DNA of 64,000 nucleotides from Dromiciops gliroides (Eukaryota; Chordata; Mammalia; Microbiotheria; Microbiotheriidae): assembly GCF_019393635.1 (NCBI RefSeq), contig NC_057861.1:75833327-75897326 (forward strand). The letters are read 5' to 3'. Below the pieces are notes generated by a model. It saw only the letters and a list, made by a program, of their open reading frames with translations, made no database searches and was not told where the DNA came from. This document shows, one piece after another, positions 58,403-64,000 of the stretch; within the stretch, counting starts at the first letter, position 1; each line of letters opens with the position of its first letter. The position numbers were made by a program, and so were the translations under genes.

Positions 58403-58662
58403 GTTTCTCACTCCATTGATTGCTACCCAAATGCTCTCCAAGTTAGGCTTCATCCTCTGGTTCATGGACTTCCTCAGAATTCTTGTTGTACAATTTCATT
58501 CTACCATACCTTTTATATAATCTATTGTCTTAATACAGTGGATCTCAAAGTGCCATCCAGAGGTCCTTGGGGGGATCACCAAGATCCTTTGGCGGGGAGT
58601 GGTCTGTAAGGTTGAAACTATTTTCATACTAATATCAAAGCATTTTAAAATGTAATATGGTA

Positions 58663-58802
58663 GGGGCAGCTAGGTGGCACAGTGGATAGAGCACTGGCCC
58701 TGGAGTCAGGAGGACCTGAGGTCAAATTTGGCCTCAGACACTTAACACTTACTAGCTGTGTGACCCTGGGCAAGTCACTTAACCCCAATTGCTCCCCCCC
58801 CC
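58663..58802 (+). mobile_element. CORE-SINE
   Basis: Sense copy with the perfect 16-bp target duplication AAAATGTAATATGGTA, nested in the MER5-like element. Confidence 0.94.
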
Positions 58803-58849
58803 AAAATGTAATATGGTAAACAACAGTAGAAATAGTCCACATAATCTAC

Positions 58850-59130
58850 AGAAAAAGAATTGATGGTATCTGAATACAAATTGAAGCATAATTTTTTTTG
58901 TTAGTCCCTTTTTCTAAAGTTTTTCTGTTTCTTTCACAACCTGACTAATGTGGAAATGTTATATATGACTATACATGTATAAATCATATTGAATTGCTTG
59001 AATTCTTAAGGGGGCTTGGGGAGGGAGGGTGAAAAAGAATTTGGAACACAAAGTTTTAAAAATTGCTGTTAAATTTTGTTTTTACATGTAATTTGGGGAA
59101 AAAAATAAAATTCTAAATGAAAAAGAAAAA
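58850..59130 (+). mobile_element. LINE-1 3' end fragment (sense)
   Basis: L1 3' terminus: GAATTGATGGTATCTGAATAC, TTTACATGTAATTTGGGG and AAATAAAATTCTAAATG. It is nested in the MER5-like element. Confidence 0.75.
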
Positions 59131-59402
59131 GAAATAGCCCACATAAACAAAAGCTTTTCAAGATTCTCAATAATTATCAGAAAAAAAATCAGGAAAAAAA
59201 AAGATTCTCAATAATTTTGAGTGTAAAAGGGTCCCAAGACAGAAGAGTTTAAGGACCACTGTGTTAATTTAATCTCTATTTGGCCAGGGTCTTGTTTCCC
59301 TTTTCCATTTTCCTACCATCTCTAGGCATCAGAGAAAAGAGGGAAACATAAAGCGGAACTATTCAGAGTATTTAACATAAAACCAATGGCTTAAAGTCAT
59401 TC

Positions 59403-59600
59403 TTTTTTTTTTAAATAACAAATGCACTTTATTTATCTGCAGATTAAAGCTACCCAGAAAAGATTAGCTATTTTTGTAACTACCTCATCCCCTCATTTCA
59501 ACAGCTAGGCAGCTGTCAAACCTGATGGGCTTGTAGAAGCCATGCCAGCTCTCGCAGCAGCGCAATATTGACATTATTTGGCTTCACCTGCAGGGTTAGA
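59403..59600 (-). pseudogene. Possible retrocopy or terminal exon, unidentified
   Basis: Minus strand: an acceptor-like TTTCTAACCCTGCAG at its start, a short open frame (CCESWHGFYKPIRFDSC) to TGA, then AAATAAAGTGCATTTG and an A run. This looks either like a last exon or a processed-copy end. The gene is not recognised. Confidence 0.3.
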
Positions 59601-59939
59601 AAAGCAAGATATTACTCTAGCTTAGGTCCCAAGTGCAGGACTGAGGTCTAAATCTATTTTCTACTTTCTTTTATGCTCCACATTTGCCTTTTAGTTCTTT
59701 CACTTTTGCATTAGAGGCCTTGATGGAATCAAAGAGTTTCAGGCATCCCACTGGGTCTTGCCTTTGTAGTCCAACATACCAGGGCTCTGTGTTTTACATC
59801 TCCAGCTATAACTGGCTTGTCGTGGCTATGCTATGACACTATGGGGAGAGGGTGAGTGGCATATTTGACAAGAGGATCGAGGGGTGTAAGGAGAAGACAC
59901 CAGAAGAGCTGTGGAGGTGGGGTTTACACTTACATCATG

Positions 59940-60540
59940 AGCTCAAGGAGGGTGGTGATGCGGTTCCCAAACCCATCATCCATTTCCTCCTTCTAGTCAG
60001 GTGCATTGTAGTGAGGACATTCTCACCAACATAGCACTGTATTGGAGAGCTTACCACAGTCCCCATCCCTAGGACCAATCACATTCCCAGAAGGAAGATG
60101 CTGGAGGCAGCACCTGGGCTTCAACTATACAGTGATCAGTCTACTGAAGCACTGGACCAAAGCCCTGATCTGGCTTCCCAGCAAGGAGCCAAGAAGTAGT
60201 TAGGTGATTTCCTTCTTTCCCAGTGTGCCTTTGAAAGTAGTAGGCTGGAAAGTGTTTCCCTAAAAAGGCCCTCAGGAGCACCTGGAAAACAGCAGTCCAG
60301 AAGACTGATAAGGGGATGCTAAAATTTCAGACATATCAAGAGTGTTGAGGCCCCACCACTTGGGAGTTTTAGAGTCAATATTATTAATTTCATTTTTACT
60401 ATAGTTAAGAATCCAGGGGCACTGGGATTTCAGACTGCCTAAAGCCACCCTAGACTTCTAACCTTGTACTTTAATTTAATAAATCTATTCAAATCACCGC
60501 GGAGAATAAGTAATCCCTTTAGGTCACTCAAAGCTAGGAA
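59940..60540 (+). repeat. Dispersed repeat, LTR-like, copy B
   Basis: Its first 90 bases match 58313-58402. Its later part (CTGAAGCACTGGACCAAAG to CCCTTTAGGTCACTC) parallels 55360-55740 and contains an AATAAA signal near 60479. It may be an old LTR; unassigned. Confidence 0.45.
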
Positions 60541-60599
60541 GGAGACTAGAATCTCAATGGGATGAGGAGAAATATAAACCAAATCTTCACAATATTTCT

Positions 60600-61400
60600 C
60601 TTATCCATCCATTTCTCTTCAAGGATATAGCCACAATCCTGGCACAAACCCTTAACACCTTTTGCCTGGATTATTGCAGTGGGGACAGGTAGAAGGCACA
60701 GTGGTTATAGTATGCATCCTGAAGTCAGGAAGACTCATCTAGTCTCACATACCAGCTCTGTGACCCTGGGCAAGTTACTTAACCCTTTTTGTCTTGGTTT
60801 CCTCATCTGGAAAATGAACTAGAGAAGGAAATAGCAAACCACTCCAGTGTCTCTGCCAAGAAAACCCCAAATGGGGTCATGAACAGTTGGACGCAACTGT
60901 AAAAACAACTGAATGAAAATTGCCTTACGGTCAGTATTCCTGCCTCAAGTTTCTCCCCACTGTAATCCATTCTTCAATTAGCTGCCATAGAGATTTTCCA
61001 AAAGTGTAGGCCTGACCTTGTGACACCCCCTCCATAACTCAATAAACTCCAATGACTCCCTATTACCTCTGGGACCAAATATAAAATCCTCTGCTTGGCA
61101 TTTAAAGCCCTCCACCACCCGACTCCTTCCTACCTTTCCAGCATTATTACACTTTACCCCATCTATCCATTCTATGATCCAGCCACACTAGCCTATTTGC
61201 TGTTTCTTACCCAATACATTCCACCTCCTAATTCCATGCTTTTTGTGTGGCTGTTTCCCATTCCAGGAATGCTCTCCCTCTTCAACTCTGTCTCCTAAGT
61301 CTGGCTTCTTTCAAGACTCAGCTCAAAACCTTTCTTCTTAGAAAGCCTTTCCCAGTCCCTGTAGTTGCTAGTGCTTTCCCTTCAAGATAATCTTCCTTTT
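60600..61400 (+). mobile_element. L2 LINE 3' end, split by an RTE-tailed SINE
   Basis: GCCTGGATTATTGCAGT (60663-60679) resumes after the insertion as ATTGCCTTACGGTCAG...CTCAAGTTTCTCCCCACTG. It runs on through GGCATTTAAAGCCCTCCAC and CAAGACTCAGCTCAAAACC, the usual L2 3' text. Confidence 0.72.
60680..60920 (+). mobile_element. RTE-tailed SINE in L2
   Basis: tRNA-like head, then TGAGTCAC-type core (CTGTGACCCTGGGCAAGTTAC), and the RTE-type tail GCAAACCACTCCAGTGTCTC and AGTTGGACGCAACTG. ATTGC is repeated at both edges. Confidence 0.82.
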
Positions 61401-61697
61401 GCACTGGAGGGTGGAGGAATGGAGGCCACAAGAGAGAGGTCTCTCCTGCCTTTCGAGAGGCATCGATTCAAGATATCACAGGACTTGTTAAAAAAAAAAA
61501 AAAAAGGATGACTATTACCTACTTCTGTGACCTCGTGTGAGCACAAATGATACTAGCAGAAGAAATCTAGAAAGCAAGAGTTTGAAGACTACAGGGATAA
61601 CAGTAGATTTCTATCACTGCTGCCCCCAAAGGTAAGAGATGCAGAAGAGAAAAGCAGATTTGGGAAGGGAACTGCTACTGATTAAGAAGGTAGTATT
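61400..61697. other. Intergenic, no gene seen
   Basis: Includes an A-run near 61490-61506. No exon or named repeat is recognised. Confidence 0.4.
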
Positions 61698-61838
61698 GGG
61701 GCAGCTAGGTGGCGCAGTGGATAGAGCACTGGCCCTGGATTCAGGAGGACCTGAGTTCAAATCCAGCCTCAGACACTTGACACTTACTAACTGTGTGACC
61801 CTGGGCAAGTCACTTAACTCTCATTGCCCCACACAAAA
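61698..61838 (+). mobile_element. CORE-SINE
   Basis: Full sense copy GGGGCAGCTAGGTGGCGCAG ending CATTGCCCCACACAAAAA. Confidence 0.92.
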
Positions 61839-61839
61839 A

Positions 61840-62235
61840 TGGGGGGTATACTCATATGGGTAAATCCAGGAACCTAAGGAGGGGATATAGTGGAGACAAT
61901 TTGAGGTGACTCAATGGAATCAGCAACAGAGGGGTATTATAACTATAGAAATATTCTACAGACCACCAGAATAAGAGGAAACACATGAGGCGTTCAGAAA
62001 ACAGATTGTAAATCTAGCACACGAGTTCATGGGAGACAAAATTCAAGAAAGGAGCAAGTTGTTAAAACCCACAGCCTCAAATATATGTATATTCCCAAGT
62101 GTCCACAGTATGGACAACACAAGAAGACATTTAGAAGCTAACACAAAGAGGTAAACTTGACTTCTTGAGTATCACTGGGGACTGGTGGGATCAAACCCAT
62201 GGCCAGGCCGTGGCTCTGGATAGGTCCCCCTTATT
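61840..62235. other. Intergenic, no gene seen
   Basis: No supported gene, RNA or named repeat. The text resembles single-copy or heavily worn LINE sequence. Confidence 0.35.
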
Positions 62236-62245
62236 TAAAATAAAC

Positions 62246-62380
62246 GGGGGGGGGGCAGCTAGATGGCGCAGTGGTTAAAGCACCGACCCTGGATTCAAAT
62301 CCGGCCTCAGACATTTGACACTTACTAGCTGTGTGACCATGGGCAAGTCACTTCACCCCCATTGCCTAAAAAAATAAAAT
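62246..62380 (+). mobile_element. CORE-SINE (internally shortened), first of a pair
   Basis: Sense copy lacking a short internal segment (AGGAGGACCTGAGTT). AAATAAACGGGG lies before it, between it and the next SINE, and AAATAAACAGGGG after the second. Confidence 0.88.
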
Positions 62381-62395
62381 AAAATAAACGGGGCG

Positions 62396-62563
62396 GGGGG
62401 GGGGGGAAGCTAGGTGTCATAGTGGATAAAGCACTGTCCCTGGATTCAGAAGGACCTAAGGTCAAATACTGCCTCAGACACTTGACACTTACTAGCTGTG
62501 TGAACCTGGGCAAGTCACTTAACCCTCATTGCCCCGCGTAACCCCCCCCAAAACCAAAACAAA
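62396..62563 (+). mobile_element. CORE-SINE, second of a pair
   Basis: Sense copy starting at a G-run (GGGGGAAGCTAGGTGTCATAG), at the duplicated target of the SINE at 62246. Confidence 0.88.
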
Positions 62564-62824
62564 GATAAAATAAACAGGGGATGGGGGAAAGGGGGATGGG
62601 GATAGTACTATATAGTAAGAGGGTACACTCATGTCAGAGAACCCACAAGTCTGAGTGGGAAAGCATGATGGAGAGAGTTTTGAGTGAAGCTCAAAAGAGG
62701 GAGAAACAAAAAGGATTTTTATCGGTGGAAAGGATAAAGACTACCCTGGTAGGCAACCTCACCTCCAGGCTTGGCAATCACAAGTACAAAAGTATAATAT
62801 AATGGTCATAGGTATAATAGTAAT

Positions 62825-63075
62825 AAGGCATCTGGGAAGTGCAATGGATAGAGCACCAGGTGTGGAGTCAGGAAGAGCTGAGCTCAATCCAGCTTTAGAC
62901 ACATACTAGTTGTGTGACCCTGGGCAAGTCACTTCATCCTGTTTGCCTTAATTTCCTCATCAGTAAAATGAGCTGGAGAAGGAAATGGTAAACCACTCTA
63001 GTATCTCTGCCAAGAAAACCCTAAAAAGGAGTCCCAAAGAGTTGGACATGGCTGAAACAACTAAACAATAATAAC
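62825..63075 (+). mobile_element. RTE-tailed SINE
   Basis: Sense copy: GCACCAGGTGTGGAGTCAGG, then the core and the tail GGAGAAGGAAATGGTAAACC and GAGTTGGACATGGCTGAAAC. Confidence 0.82.
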
Positions 63076-63090
63076 AAAATAATGGTGATG

Positions 63091-63258
63091 AGGCAGCTAG
63101 GTGGAGCAATGGATAAAGCACCGGCCCTGGATTCAGGAGGACCTGAGTTCAAATCTGACCTCAGACACTTAACACTTACTAGCTGTGTGACCCTGGGCAA
63201 GTCACTTAACCCTCATTGCCTCACAAAGAAAGAAAGAAAGAAAAAAGAAGTTGAAGCA
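63091..63258 (+). mobile_element. CORE-SINE
   Basis: Sense copy with an (AAAG)n tail. Target duplication CAAAATAATGGTGAT / CAAAATAATGCTGAT. It follows directly after the RTE-tailed SINE. Confidence 0.92.
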
Positions 63259-63589
63259 AAATAATGCTGATTATCCAGAGTGAGCTCTCTGTCTCTCTTC
63301 TCCCTCCCACCTCTCTTTTTGTCTCCATGTCTCACTCTCTTTCTGACAAAAGCAAGGCAACTTATGACTTTCTTTGGCTTATCTTAGTGCTAATTTCATC
63401 CTTTAAGAGGTGGAGGAAACAACAAAGGGAAATTTTGATTCTCACTAGTGGGGAAGAACTGATTACTGGGGATGAGAATGATGGGAGGAAATAATCATTT
63501 CCTCTTAGAGTTTGTGGGAGAGGAAAGAAATTCTGGCAAAGTCTGACATGCTCCCTAGATTTAGGGAAAGGAAATACTTATCTAAAGGC

Positions 63590-63964
63590 TCAACACATCA
63601 ATCAACAAGTATTTCTTAAGTGTCTCTAGGTGTGGACACTATTAGGCACTTGGGATACAAATACAAAGACTGAAACAATCCCCATTCTCACATAGCTTAC
63701 ATTTTCATGGAGGAGACAAGTAGTGGAATAAACATTTATCAAACATCTACTATATACCAGGTGGTGTTAAGTGCTTTACAAATATATAAATATATAGAAA
63801 ATAAATACAAGGAAGACATAATGCAAGGCAGTTAGGGAAGGAGGGCATTAGCAGTTGAGAGGATCAGGAAAAGCCCTCATGCAGAAGTCAGTGCTTAAGC
63901 TGCACCTTGAAGAAAAAGAGTTCAGAGGAAAGACAGGTAGTATTCCATTGCCTAAAATACTACA
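63590..63964 (+). repeat. Dispersed repeat, same family as at 14070
   Basis: CAATCAACAAGTATTTCTTA, then CACATAGCTTACATTTTCATG, then a second start AACATTTATCAAACATCTAC. Two overlapping or adjacent copies. Family unassigned. Confidence 0.45.
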
Positions 63965-64000
63965 GGGCAAGTTAGACCAGGAAAGATGGGAGATGTTCAA

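Larger units (their letters stand above)
58536..59261. mobile_element. MER5-like hAT DNA transposon, split by younger elements
   Basis: Begins CAGTGGATCTCAAAGTGCC and ends GTTTAAGGACCACTG, inverted ends of the hAT-Charlie MER5 kind. GGTTGAAACTATTTTCATAC and GAGTGTAAAAGGGTCCCAAG are internal landmarks. Flanks TCTTAATA / TGTTAATT suggest a diverged 8-bp target duplication. It carries no transposase. A SINE (58663) and an L1 3' end (58850) lie within it. Confidence 0.75.

Overview
The window is marsupial nuclear DNA, and an Australian lineage is my best guess. Three things point there: about 27 copies of a tRNA-headed CORE-SINE of the WSINE1/Mar1 type, usually with target-site duplications; RTE-tailed SINEs; and many marsupial-type L1 pieces in both orientations. 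One enormous host gene dominates the centre.

Layout. 1-3742 is the 3' part of a sense L1 (ORF2 and 3' end) with a solo LTR and a SINE inside it. 3743-20240 is intergenic: antisense L1 segments, a second solo LTR, SINEs and old MIR-like pieces, often nested. 22458-41285 (minus strand) is one uninterrupted reading frame of 6275 codons, the epiplakin gene EPPK1. Its candidate 3'UTR runs down to a poly(A) signal near 20266, and a strong splice acceptor ends at 41337, just 5' of the start codon. 41341-50120 is upstream DNA with SINEs, MIR/L2 pieces, a small palindromic DNA transposon and a GC-rich block (about 48850-49480) that could hold the EPPK1 promoter. 50120-51891 (minus) is the 3' end of a second host gene that I do not recognise; its last two exons join in frame and its tail is rich in glutamate and repetitive. 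52000-64000 holds a degenerate L2/CR1-type LINE, a MER5-like hAT element split by younger insertions, an L2 3' end split by an RTE-tailed SINE, and more SINEs.

Epiplakin is a cytoskeletal linker built only from plakin repeat domains that bind intermediate filaments, chiefly keratins. This copy has fifteen such domains. The first seven are diverged. The last eight lie in a 12 kb tandem array of 1635- or 1647-bp units that look almost identical by eye, which points to ongoing homogenisation. Sequence markers are shuffled between units over about 130 bp, and the array begins at an abrupt edge where base composition also changes.

The most unusual observations are the array with its sharp edge and marker mosaic, and the unrecognised glutamate-rich gene with a 78-bp near-identical copy of its tail repeat lying outside the two exons found. 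Repeat family names are from memory of consensus sequences, not from a database search.
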